DNA from: an uncultured Clostridia bacterium | GTDB lineage: Bacteria > Bacillota > Clostridia > Christensenellales > Borkfalkiaceae | Length of the DNA stretch: 15,263 bases | Assembly: GCA_947630775.1 (NCBI GenBank) | Contig: CANRIY010000027.1 | Span: forward strand, 1-15,263 | Reading direction: 5' to 3' | In this document: positions 1 through 7,300 of the stretch, in pieces | How the letters are laid out: every line of letters starts with the position of its first letter | Position numbering within the stretch: position 1 is the first letter of the stretch | Translations under genes and position numbers: made by a program | The notes under the pieces: generated by a model | What the model was told of the DNA's origin: nothing | What the model saw: only the letters and a program-made list of their open reading frames with translations | Database searches by the model: none

Positions 1-356
1 AAACTTGCATCGGACGGGGTTTACATGGCACGGGGCGTTACCGTCCCGTCGGTGAGCTCTTGCCTCGCCTTTCCATCCTTACCTCGTCGAAGCAAATCTC
101 ACTTCCCGCTCTTCGCTCACGCAAAGAGCGATCTTCGTTCGATTGCTTCTCCTCTTCCCAAAAATCTTGCTTCGCAATCTTTTTCGGGAGCCCTGCCAAA
201 AGCAGAAAAGCCAAAAAGAGTCATGAGGCGGTCTATTTCTGTTGCACTTTCCTTGGGGTCACCCCCACCTGACGTTATCAGGCGTCCTGCCCTGCGATGC
301 CCGGACTTTCCTCATCATGCTCACGGCATGCCGCGACCGCGTAGCCCGCTCGGATC
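1..356 (-). ncRNA. rnpB: RNase P RNA, type A, 3' part beyond the window
   Basis: This is the catalytic RNA of ribonuclease P, which removes the 5' leader from tRNA precursors. Read on the minus strand it carries the universal landmarks in the right order: GAGGAAAGTCCGGGC (299-313), GCAGGGCAGG, a GTGCAACAGAAATAGACCGCC block (about 226-246), GGTAAGGATGGAAAGGCGAGG (about 64-84), GGCAAGAGCTCACCG, and GTAAACCCCGTCCGATGCAAG at the left edge. The GTAACGCCCCGTGCCATGTAAAC stretch matches the P13/P14 region of type A (E. coli-like) RNAs and not the B. subtilis type B fold. The last part, including the second strand of P4, lies outside the window. The 5' end is set from the promoter at 363-391. About 140 nt between 86 and 226 replace a segment that is only about 23 nt in E. 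coli. Open reading frames in this stretch are shadows of the RNA gene. Confidence 0.94.
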
Positions 357-362
357 GGTTTG

Positions 363-391
363 ATTATAGCACACATTGCACAAAAACACAA
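363..391 (-). promoter_or_regulatory. rnpB promoter
   Basis: On the minus strand a perfect TATAAT (363-368) is preceded by TGC, giving an extended -10. A partial -35, TTGTGT (386-391), lies 17 bp upstream. The predicted start of RNA is near 356, which fits the expected 5' end of rnpB. Confidence 0.7.
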
Positions 392-413
392 CTTACTTTT
401 TTCAAAAAAAGTC

Positions 414-441
414 TTGAAATTATTTTCATTTATGGTAAAAT
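414..441 (+). promoter_or_regulatory. pyk promoter
   Basis: TTGAAA (414-419), a 16-bp spacer and TAAAAT (436-441) precede pyk. The predicted start is near 448, leaving a leader of about 25 nt that contains the ribosome binding site. It is back-to-back with the rnpB promoter, so the two transcription units diverge within about 90 bp. Confidence 0.55.
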
Positions 442-473
442 GAAATGTAGCAGATCCATAGGGGGGGATTACC

Positions 474-1886
474 ATGAAAAAGACAAAGATCGTATGCACG
501 CTCGGGCCCGCCTCCGAGACGGAAGATATCATCGGCGCGATGGCGGATGCGGGCATGAATGTTGCGAGGATCAATTTCTCGCACGGGACGCACGAGGAGC
601 ACGCGAAGAAGATCGCCATCATCAAAAAAGTCCGTGCGGAAAAGCACATTCCTCTGCCCATCCTTCTCGATACCAAGGGGCCCGAATTCCGCATCCGCAC
701 CTTCAGGGACGGGAAGGTCTTTCTGAAAGAGGGCGACACATTCACGTTTACGGCGGATGAGGTCGAAGGGGACGAAACGAAAGTTTCCGTCTCTTACAAA
801 AACATCTGCAACGACATGGCCGCGGGCGACAAGATTTTGCTCAACAACGGGCTCATGGTATTTGAAGTTACGGAAGTCAAGGCGCCCGACGTCATCTGCA
901 AGGTGGTGATCGGCGGCGAGCTCTCCAACCGCAAGAGCATGTTCTTCCCCGAAAAGCAGCTCGACCTCATCTATCTCTCCGAACAGGACAAGGCGGATCT
1001 TCTCTTCGGAATCCGGCAAGGGGTGGATTTCGTCGCCTGCTCCTTCGTCTCCAAAGCGCAGGACATTCTTGATGTGCGGAATTTTTTGCATGAGAACGGC
1101 TCGGACGACATCGACCTCATCGCAAAGATCGAAAACCGCGCCGGTGTCAATAATCTCGAGGAGATTTTGAAGGTCTCCGACGGAATCATGATCGGCCGCG
1201 GCGACATGGGCGTGGAGATCCCCTACGAGGAACTCCCCAACATCCAGAAATATATCATCACGGCATGCCGCATTGCGGGCAAACGCTGCATCACGGCGAC
1301 GGAGATGCTCGAATCCATGATCCACAATCCCCGCCCCACCCGTGCGGAGATCTCCGACGTTGCAAACGCCGTATACGACGGGTCGAGTGCGATTATGCTC
1401 TCGGGCGAGACCGCCGCGGGCGAGTACCCCGTGCAGTCGGTAGCGGCGATGGCAAAGATCGCCGTTCAGGCGGAGAGCAAGATCGATTATATCCAGCGCG
1501 TGGAGGACAGACGGTATCTCATCAAAAATCTTTCGGACGCGCTCTCCCACTCCGCATGTCTCTTGGCGCACGACGTCAGGGCGAAGGCGATCGTCGTCTG
1601 CACCCGTACGGGCGGCACGGCGAAGATGGTCTCGAGATTCCGCCCCATGATCGATATCATCGGCATGACGACGGACGAAAAGAGCTACCGCAAGCTCGCT
1701 CTGAGCTGGGGCGTATTGCCCGTTTTGTCGGAGGAATACTTCTCGGTGGACGTTTTGTTCCACTTTGCGAAGCGGGCGGCGCTCGAGAGCGGGCTCGTCG
1801 AGAAGGGCGACGTCATCGTCATCACGGGGGGCACCCCCAACGGCAAGAGCGGAAATTCCTCGCTCATCAACCTCGAAACGGTGTAA
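474..1886 (+). CDS. pyk: Pyruvate kinase
   Basis: Catalyses the last step of glycolysis, phosphoenolpyruvate plus ADP to pyruvate plus ATP, in the cytoplasm. The 470 residues match the usual length without the extra C-terminal PEP-utiliser domain found in Bacillus-type enzymes. Visible family motifs: KIVCTLGPAS at the N-terminus, ARINFSHGTH (31-40), LDTKGPEFR (65-73), LIAKIEN (215-221) with the catalytic lysine at about 218, IGRGDMGVE (240-248) supplying metal ligands Glu220 and Asp244, and ATEMLESMI with PRPTRAE following. Glu71 in TKGPE is the residue that in the family marks K+-dependent enzymes, so potassium dependence is predicted. The ATG at 474 follows a G-rich ribosome binding site (461-467, seven Gs). 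The gene has its own promoter and terminator and no operon partner. The long antisense frames are codon-bias shadows. Confidence 0.98.
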   Translation: MKKTKIVCTLGPASETEDIIGAMADAGMNVARINFSHGTHEEHAKKIAIIKKVRAEKHIPLPILLDTKGPEFRIRTFRDGKVFLKEGDTFTFTADEVEGDETKVSVSYKNICNDMAAGDKILLNNGLMVFEVTEVKAPDVICKVVIGGELSNRKSMFFPEKQLDLIYLSEQDKADLLFGIRQGVDFVACSFVSKAQDILDVRNFLHENGSDDIDLIAKIENRAGVNNLEEILKVSDGIMIGRGDMGVEIPYEELPNIQKYIITACRIAGKRCITATEMLESMIHNPRPTRAEISDVANAVYDGSSAIMLSGETAAGEYPVQSVAAMAKIAVQAESKIDYIQRVEDRRYLIKNLSDALSHSACLLAHDVRAKAIVVCTRTGGTAKMVSRFRPMIDIIGMTTDEKSYRKLALSWGVLPVLSEEYFSVDVLFHFAKRAALESGLVEKGDVIVITGGTPNGKSGNSSLINLETV

Positions 1887-1904
1887 TATTGTATGAAAAG
1901 TTAG

Positions 1905-1934
1905 AGACCTGACGACATCCGTCGGGTCTTTTGT
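1905..1934 (+). terminator. Intrinsic terminator of pyk
   Basis: A 10-bp stem (1905-1914 with 1920-1929, one G-T pair), a 5-nt loop and TTTT follow the pyk stop codon by 18 nt. Confidence 0.85.
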
Positions 1935-1951
1935 TATGGGGAAAAACTTTT

Positions 1952-2120
1952 CTTGTCGCCCCTCTTAGGGGAGCTGCCCCCTTTGAAGGGGGCGGCTCCG
2001 CCGCTTGCGGCGGTAGTGGGGGTTGAAGTAGGGAAGCCCCCACCTGTCGCGCTTCGCGCGCCACCCGCCCCCGTAAACAGGGGCAGGTCTTACCCATCCC
2101 TTGTCGCCCCTTGTAGGATC
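1952..2120. repeat. Palindromic GC-rich repeat block A
   Basis: A string of nested hairpins with no coding sense: CCCCTCTTAGGGG (1960-1972), GCCCCC/GGGGGC around 1976-1993, CCGCCGCTTGCGGCGG (about 1998-2013), GTGGGGG paired with GCCCCCAC (about 2016-2042), CGCGCTTCGCGCG (about 2048-2060), and GCCCCC/GGGGC around 2067-2084. Its complement shares the segment with CCGCC..GGCGGAGCC and the C5/G5 hairpin with the block at 4151-4257. Its first hairpin also resembles the starts of the blocks at 11540 and 15263. It belongs to a dispersed family and is not mobile-element coding sequence. No gene is seen here. Confidence 0.75.
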
Positions 2121-2190
2121 CTTCCTTGGGGATGGCGGGAAAAGGTGACCATTATATTTTTGACTTTTCCAACCAAATTGCAAAAAAAAC

Positions 2191-2219
2191 TTGCAAATCG
2201 TACGGCACTGTGGTACAAT
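2191..2219 (+). promoter_or_regulatory. Promoter of the candidate small RNA
   Basis: TTGCAA (2191-2196), a 17-bp spacer and TACAAT (2214-2219). This is a near-consensus vegetative promoter that sits 265 bp before the next protein gene. The predicted RNA start is near 2226. Confidence 0.65.
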
Positions 2220-2222
2220 AGC

Positions 2223-2378
2223 GTTGCGCCACAACTGAATATGAATTTGAAAACATGGCTACAACTTTGGCAAGGTGTATCCTTCTTTTCCGTGTTTTCG
2301 AATTCCGGAGAAAGTTGTGGCGCAACACATCGGGATACTCTCTGCGGGCGTTCCCAATGTGGAGCGTCCTTATTTTTT
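2223..2378 (+). ncRNA. Candidate structured small RNA, family not recognised
   Basis: Between a good promoter and an intrinsic terminator lies a stretch that folds into one long rod. The outer stem pairs 2223-2236 with 2313-2326 (14 of 14 bases, GTTGCGCCACAACT and its complement). Next come opposed unpaired segments of 6 nt (2237-2242) and 7 nt (2306-2312), then a 13-bp stem pairing 2243-2255 with 2293-2305 (one G-U pair), and a 37-nt apical part. About 20 nt of linker lead to the terminator at 2346-2378. Predicted length is about 150 nt. A closing stem, central bubble and upper stem recall 6S RNA, but it is shorter and I see no family-specific sequence. The first three bases of the outer stem precede the predicted RNA start. 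It could instead be a leader or attenuator for the downstream lipoprotein gene. Confidence 0.5.
2346..2378 (+). terminator. Intrinsic terminator of the candidate small RNA
   Basis: A 9-bp stem (2346-2354 with 2361-2369, two G-T pairs) with a CAATGT loop, followed by TTATTTTTT. It lies 100 bp before the next start codon. Confidence 0.75.
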
Positions 2379-2390
2379 GACTTCCGTCTT

Positions 2391-2422
2391 GCCTGCCCTC
2401 TGCGTCAGAGGACATGGTAGGC
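2391..2422 (+). other. Small imperfect hairpin upstream of the LRR lipoprotein
   Basis: CCTCTG (2397-2402) pairs with CAGAGG (2406-2411) across a 3-nt loop, inside an outer GCCT/AGGC pair (2391-2394, 2419-2422). It is followed by the AT-rich palindrome TTAATATTAA (2445-2454) before the ribosome binding site. No riboswitch family is recognised and no convincing separate promoter is seen. Confidence 0.35.
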
Positions 2423-2478
2423 GCGGGATCAGCCTGAAACAAAGTTAATATTAAATATTAAAAAAGGAGAAGAAACAA

Positions 2479-4041
2479 ATGAAGCACAAATTTTTGGCAT
2501 CGCTCGTCGTCATCGCGTCCGGTCTCTGCCTTGCGCTCGGGCTTTCGGCATGCAAGTTGGGCAACGACAGCGACAGCGGCAACAACACATCCAATCAAGG
2601 TGGCACCGGTTCGTCGATGTTACATTTTGAACTTGACCCCAAAACCGACACCTACACCGTCGTCCAAAGCCGTGTAAGCGGCAACGTCGTGATCCCGGAA
2701 ACATACCAAGGAAAACCCGTGACGGCGATCGGGGAAGGGGCATTCTTTGCCTGCGAAATGATGACGGGCATTGAGATTCCCGACAGCGTGACTTCCATCG
2801 GCGAACAGGCGTTCTATGATTGCGTTGCGCTGAAGAGCATTGCGATCCCCGACGGCGTGACGGAGATCGGATGGCTCACATTCCAATGGTGCGATGCGCT
2901 CACAAGCGTGACGTTCGGAAAAAACAGCAAGTTGACTTCGATCGCAAAGGAGGCTTTCTACGAATGCGGTCTGCTTCCGAAGATCGATTTGCCCGTCGGC
3001 CTTACCTCGATCGGAGAAAGCGCATTCTGTAATTGCCGGTCGCTTGCAGACATTACGCTTCCCGACAGTGTGACCTCGATCGGAGCAGGGGCGTTCTCCG
3101 GGACGGCCTATTACACGGATCCGGATCACTGGGACAACGGGGACGGGCTCTACCTCGGCAATCATCTGATCGTCGCGCGAATCGTATCCGATGAAGACGA
3201 TCCGCTCCCGAAGGATTATACCGTGCGGGAAAACACAAGGACGATCGCGGATTCCGCATTCAGCTCCGGGACTCCGTTCAGAAGCATCACGATCGCCGAC
3301 AGTGTGACTTCGATCGGAAAGCAGACATTTTCCCGTTGCCCCTCCCTCGAGAGCATCGAGGTGGCAGAGGGGAATCCCGTCTATCACAGTGACGGAAACT
3401 GCATCATCGAGACGCAGAGCAAGACCTTGGTCGCGGGGTGTAATTGCAGCACGATCCCCTCTGACGGCAGTGTGACCGCGATCGGAGACAGGGCATTCTA
3501 TGGATGCGACTGGCTTATTTCGGCTCTCGTGATCCCGGAGGGCGTGACTTCGGTCGGTGAGAAGGCGTTTTACGATTGCGGTTCGATCGAAAGCATTTCG
3601 TTCCCCGCGAGCATGACTTCGATCGGGATCGGGGCAATCGGCGGTTGCGATGCGCGTATTACGGTGGCACAGGGGAATCCCGTCTATCACAGCAGAGGGA
3701 ACTGCATCATCAAGACGCAGAGCAAGACTTTGGTCGCGGCGAGCAGCAGGGGCACCATTCCCACGGACGGCAGTGTGACTTCGATCGGAAACTATGCGTT
3801 TTCCGGCTACGGCTCGCTTGATAACTTTGAGATCCCTGAGAGCATCAAGTCGATCGGATCAAGTGCATTCGATGACTGTTATGTATCTGAGAACATCGTG
3901 TTCAAAGGATCCGTGGCTAAGTGGAAATCGATCCTCAAGGCGAACGACTGGTATTGGGGCATCTACGGCACGAGTGATCTCGCGGTCATGTGCACGGACG
4001 GGACGGTCACAACGGACGGCACCGTGACATATTTTGAATGA
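2479..4041 (+). CDS. BspA-type leucine-rich-repeat lipoprotein
   Basis: A 520-residue secreted lipoprotein. Residues 1-24 form a signal peptide (basic start, hydrophobic core) ending in lipobox LSAC with Cys25 as the lipidated residue. An Asn/Ser/Gly-rich tether (about 28-45) follows. From about residue 68 to 475 there are repeats of the BspA/LRR_5 type with the pattern IPDSVTSIGxxAFxxC. A non-repeat stretch (about 209-250) interrupts the array, and a 101-residue unit (starting at 298 and 399, GNPVYHS) is duplicated. The C-terminal GSVAKWKSI..CTDGTV segment is typical of such proteins in gut Firmicutes. BspA-type LRRs act in surface adhesion in other bacteria, but the ligand here cannot be told. 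The ATG follows AAGGAGA (2464-2470) at a spacing of 8. There is no sortase motif, so anchoring is by lipid. A terminator follows directly, so it is probably monocistronic. Confidence 0.93.
   Translation: MKHKFLASLVVIASGLCLALGLSACKLGNDSDSGNNTSNQGGTGSSMLHFELDPKTDTYTVVQSRVSGNVVIPETYQGKPVTAIGEGAFFACEMMTGIEIPDSVTSIGEQAFYDCVALKSIAIPDGVTEIGWLTFQWCDALTSVTFGKNSKLTSIAKEAFYECGLLPKIDLPVGLTSIGESAFCNCRSLADITLPDSVTSIGAGAFSGTAYYTDPDHWDNGDGLYLGNHLIVARIVSDEDDPLPKDYTVRENTRTIADSAFSSGTPFRSITIADSVTSIGKQTFSRCPSLESIEVAEGNPVYHSDGNCIIETQSKTLVAGCNCSTIPSDGSVTAIGDRAFYGCDWLISALVIPEGVTSVGEKAFYDCGSIESISFPASMTSIGIGAIGGCDARITVAQGNPVYHSRGNCIIKTQSKTLVAASSRGTIPTDGSVTSIGNYAFSGYGSLDNFEIPESIKSIGSSAFDDCYVSENIVFKGSVAKWKSILKANDWYWGIYGTSDLAVMCTDGTVTTDGTVTYFE
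3361..3793 (+). repeat. Internal direct duplication in the LRR gene
   Basis: Segment 3361-3490 recurs at 3664-3793 without gaps at an offset of 303 bp (101 codons). Long identical stretches include GGGGAATCCCGTCTATCACAG, AACTGCATCATC and GACGCAGAGCAAGAC. The unit encodes GNPVYHSxGNCIIxTQSKTL plus one LRR. The high DNA identity suggests a fairly recent duplication within the gene. Confidence 0.85.
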
Positions 4042-4055
4042 GCCGTTGAACGGAT

Positions 4056-4091
4056 AAGCGGTTTGGCTTTCTGCCAAACCGCTTTTTTTTT
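4056..4091 (+). terminator. Intrinsic terminator of the LRR lipoprotein gene
   Basis: A perfect 12-bp stem (4056-4067 with 4073-4084), a 5-nt loop and a run of nine Ts starting at 4083, placed 14 nt after the stop codon. Confidence 0.93.
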
Positions 4092-4150
4092 ACGACGTCC
4101 TCGGCTACACAAAAATAACGTGCGCACGGAGCAGAATGGCGCGGTAGTCC

Positions 4151-4257
4151 CTTGATCCCCCCACCACCGCCTGCGGCGGAGCCTCCCCCCAAAAAAGGGG
4201 GAGGCCTTGACGTTCGACGACTTCGGCGGTGTCCCCAAAGGGGGATGCCTTTTGCCA
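4151..4257. repeat. Palindromic GC-rich repeat block B
   Basis: Hairpins include GCCTCCCCC/GGGGGAGGC (4181-4189 with 4197-4205), a CCGCCTGCGG palindrome before it and TCCCC/GGGGA near 4231-4245. The CCCACCACCGCC..GCGGCGGAGCC part matches the complement of block A at 1952-2120, so both belong to one dispersed family. The rest of the 4092-4315 gap is AT-rich and holds nothing else recognisable except a possible A/T-rich upstream element (4261-4311) before the next promoter. Confidence 0.72.
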
Positions 4258-4315
4258 AGAACAAAAAAAATTTTATATTTTGAAAAAAAAATTTGTAATA
4301 TCTTTTTATTACTGA

Positions 4316-4344
4316 TTGACAAAATGTCACCGATTCTATATACT
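4316..4344 (+). promoter_or_regulatory. Strong promoter of the 1184-residue lipoprotein gene
   Basis: Perfect TTGACA (4316-4321), 17-bp spacer, TATACT (4339-4344), preceded by long A/T runs resembling an UP element. A 13-bp palindrome TGACA-AAA-TGTCA (4317-4329) overlaps the -35 and could be an operator. The leader (about 4351-4398) has a small CGGAC/GTCCG hairpin (4354-4367) and an AGGAGG ribosome binding site (4388-4393). Confidence 0.75.
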
Positions 4345-4398
4345 CAATGGCGACGGACAAAAGTCCGCAAATCGACATGCTATTCATAGGAGGCTCAC

Positions 4399-7300
4399 AT
4401 GAGAAAAATCAAACGGATCGCGATATCTCTCCTTGCGGGAGCTTGCGTTCTCACGGCGGCGGCAGGAGTTGCCGCATGCGGCGAAGAAGATACCCTCAAC
4501 GTCCAAAGCGGGACTTCGACGACACTGATTACCGACAAGGCGCCGACCGAACTGACGGCGGAAAACGCGATCTATGCGTTCCTGCAAAAGCAGACCGAAC
4601 TTCAAAGTTACAAGATCACGGCGAAGGGCACTGCCATCGCCGATTTCATGGGCTACAAGCAGGAGATCCTGAACATCACCTACAAAAACGGAGAGGACTA
4701 TCTCAACCAAGCGCAGTCCGATTCCGCCCTCGTCAGCATGAAGCATCAATCCTTCTCCAAGGGGGGAAAGGTCGTCTACCGCGACAGCTTCGACGGCGAA
4801 ATGAGCGTCGCCGACAAGGATACATACAAACAGACATACGGCTTTACAGCGGATGACGTGACCCTCGGGGGATACATCATCAACGGCAAGACTCTTCGCT
4901 ATGCGACGCTGGAAAAGACGGACGGGGATTCGCTTACCTATTATATGCGTCTTGCGGGCGACACCTCGCTCGAGAGCGGAGCGACGACGGAATCTTCCAC
5001 TGCCGCGATCCGCGTGCAGGCAAAGGCATACGGCTCCCTCGACAATCTCCCCACTTTTTCGGATATTGACATCCGTCTCACCTTCAAAACCGACTGGACG
5101 CCCGTCTCCTACACCTCGACGTGTTCGTACGACTGCAAGAAGATGTTCGACATGAACGTCTCCCAGACGCTCACCTGCACCTATTCCGAAGTCAATCAGA
5201 ATGTGGCGATCCCCGACGTCGTACAGTTCAACCAAAAACTCGGCTCCACGCCCTCCGAAGTGCATCCCGGGAGCGGGGAAGAGGATCCCCTCATGCAGAT
5301 CGCTGCCGCCTTCACCAACACGCTGGATGAAAACAACACTCTCTCCATTCCCGTCTCCCTCGGTCTCAACGCCTTCGGTGCACCGCTGACGCTCGAAGGC
5401 GGTCTTGCACTCAAACTCAGGCGGGAAGCGCTGGAAAAGAGCGATCTTTCGGACGCCTTCTCTCTCCGTCTCGACCTCGATCTCTCCGGGGTCCCTCTCC
5501 TCTCCGCCGCCGCGGATACGCTCACGGTGCGGACCGCGGACGGCATGCTTCTTCTCATGCTGAACAACAGGGAAAACGGCCAAGATCACTTCCTCCTCAC
5601 CTACGCCGCAAGTCTCGAAGGCTTGGCGGCTTCCACGGACCTGAGCCTCGGCGGGCTCCGCGAGAGCATTGCGGCGCTCGTGACCGTCCAAAAAACGGGT
5701 GCAGGCTACACGCTCACCCTTAAGGATGAAGTACTCGGGGAGCTGAACAAGTCATACCAAGGCCTCATCGGACTGCTCGGAGAAAAACTCGGCGATACGC
5801 AGGGGTACATCTCCTCTGTCCTCGGGACGACCTTCACGGCGGCGAAGCTCGATCTCGCCCTCGGCGGAAGCGGCGGCGCCCAAACCCTCTCGGGCATTGC
5901 GCTGAATGTCACGGGCACGCCCGCAGAGAACACCACCTTGGGCGAAAAACTGGATGTGAGCATCGATACCAAGCTCCTCGGGGGCAACATTGCGGAGCCG
6001 CTGGCGGGCGAGCTGCAATTCCGTTTGGATCCCGCCGCGATTCTGTCGGGCAATCTCCTCAAGGCGGTCAAGGCGGCGCTTCATCTCGATCTCTCCCCCG
6101 CCGCGGGACTCTTCGGGACGCTCCAATCCCTGAACATCGAACAGATCCCCGCGTTTATCCCCGATTCGAAGAGCCTCGACGTCTATTACACGGGCGACGG
6201 CACGCTGACCCTCGCCTTCAACAACGAAAACGGTCTGCTCATCGGCGTCATCGATGCGGATCTCAGCGGCCTCTCCGAAAAAATCCCCTCCGAAGACGGG
6301 GGTGAGTTCCCCTTCGCCATAGACTTGTGCGAAAACGGCGTCGGGCTCATTCTCAAAGAGTCCGCCGTAGAGCGGCTCGCCGAAGCATACAACGGCTTGG
6401 TCGAAAATCTCATCGCACAGGCAACGGCGGCTCTCGATGAATTTATGGGCAAACTTGCGGCGGGAACGCTCCGCGGTTACCTCGGCGCAAACATCACGGG
6501 GCTGCAACTTGTGCTCGGGAAGGACAACGGCGATCTCAGGCTCGGCCTCGCCGTACACGGCATTCTCCAAAATGCAGAGACGGAAGACCGCATCCTCGGC
6601 GTTACGCTCACGCACAGAGAGGCGCTCACTGCCGCCGAACGGGATAAGCTCATTTCTGACGAAGCCGCAAAGGCCGCCCATGAAAAGCTCGTCAAGCCGA
6701 CCGCCTATGTGGAAGAACTGCAGACCCTTATCGACTACATCGACGTCACCGAAAGCGGCAAGGACGGCTACATAGCAAAAGTGAACGCCCTGAAGGCGAG
6801 GATCGACGCCGAGCCCGACGAAGTGAAGGCACTCATCTCCAACCGTTCCTATCTTGAAGAAAAGACGCTCTTTATGTCACAGGAAGGTGCGAAACCCCTG
6901 CTCCTTCTCCTGCAGGACGCTTACCTCGGCCAAGTGAATTCCTTCAAGAACAAGATGGCGCCCGGAGACGACTACGCAAGTTTCAGCGAATCACAGTGGA
7001 CTGCGCTCAACAATGTCTTTGATAAGGGAAGCGCGATCACGCTGTCCGATTTTAAGTCCGTTGCCACCCCTGCCGTGAAGGACTGCAAAGCCATGCTCGA
7101 CGCGATCGGACAGGCGCACATCACCGCCTATACCGCGGCGCGCGACGCATGGGAGGACGCGGCGGCGCGGGCCTTCCTCGAAGAGCTCAACGGTCTGGCT
7201 GCGGAACTTGAAAGTAAGTCGACAACGGAAGATTTGCAGGGACTTCTCACGGCATTCAAGGCCGTTCAGACGGAATACCAGAAGATCGCCGAAGGCAAGC

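Noticed and set aside
25..363. A 112-codon open frame at the left edge
   Set aside because: It covers the RNase P RNA gene on the other strand, and its reading is explained by that RNA.
426..1763. A 445-codon open frame antisense to pyk
   Set aside because: Its composition (rich in Arg, Asp, His, Val) is that of the reverse frame of a biased gene. It has no recognisable domain and lies fully over a certain pyruvate kinase gene.
2241..2420. Small open frames inside the candidate small RNA: one starting at ATG 2241 (MNLKTWLQLWQG..) and a 41-codon frame from ATG 2255 ending at the terminator
   Set aside because: Neither has a ribosome binding site. The first runs through the terminator, and the paired stems explain the sequence better. 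A short hydrophobic peptide is not fully excluded.
2379..2478. Possible riboswitch before the LRR lipoprotein
   Set aside because: A hairpin is present, but no conserved core of any riboswitch class that I know could be matched.
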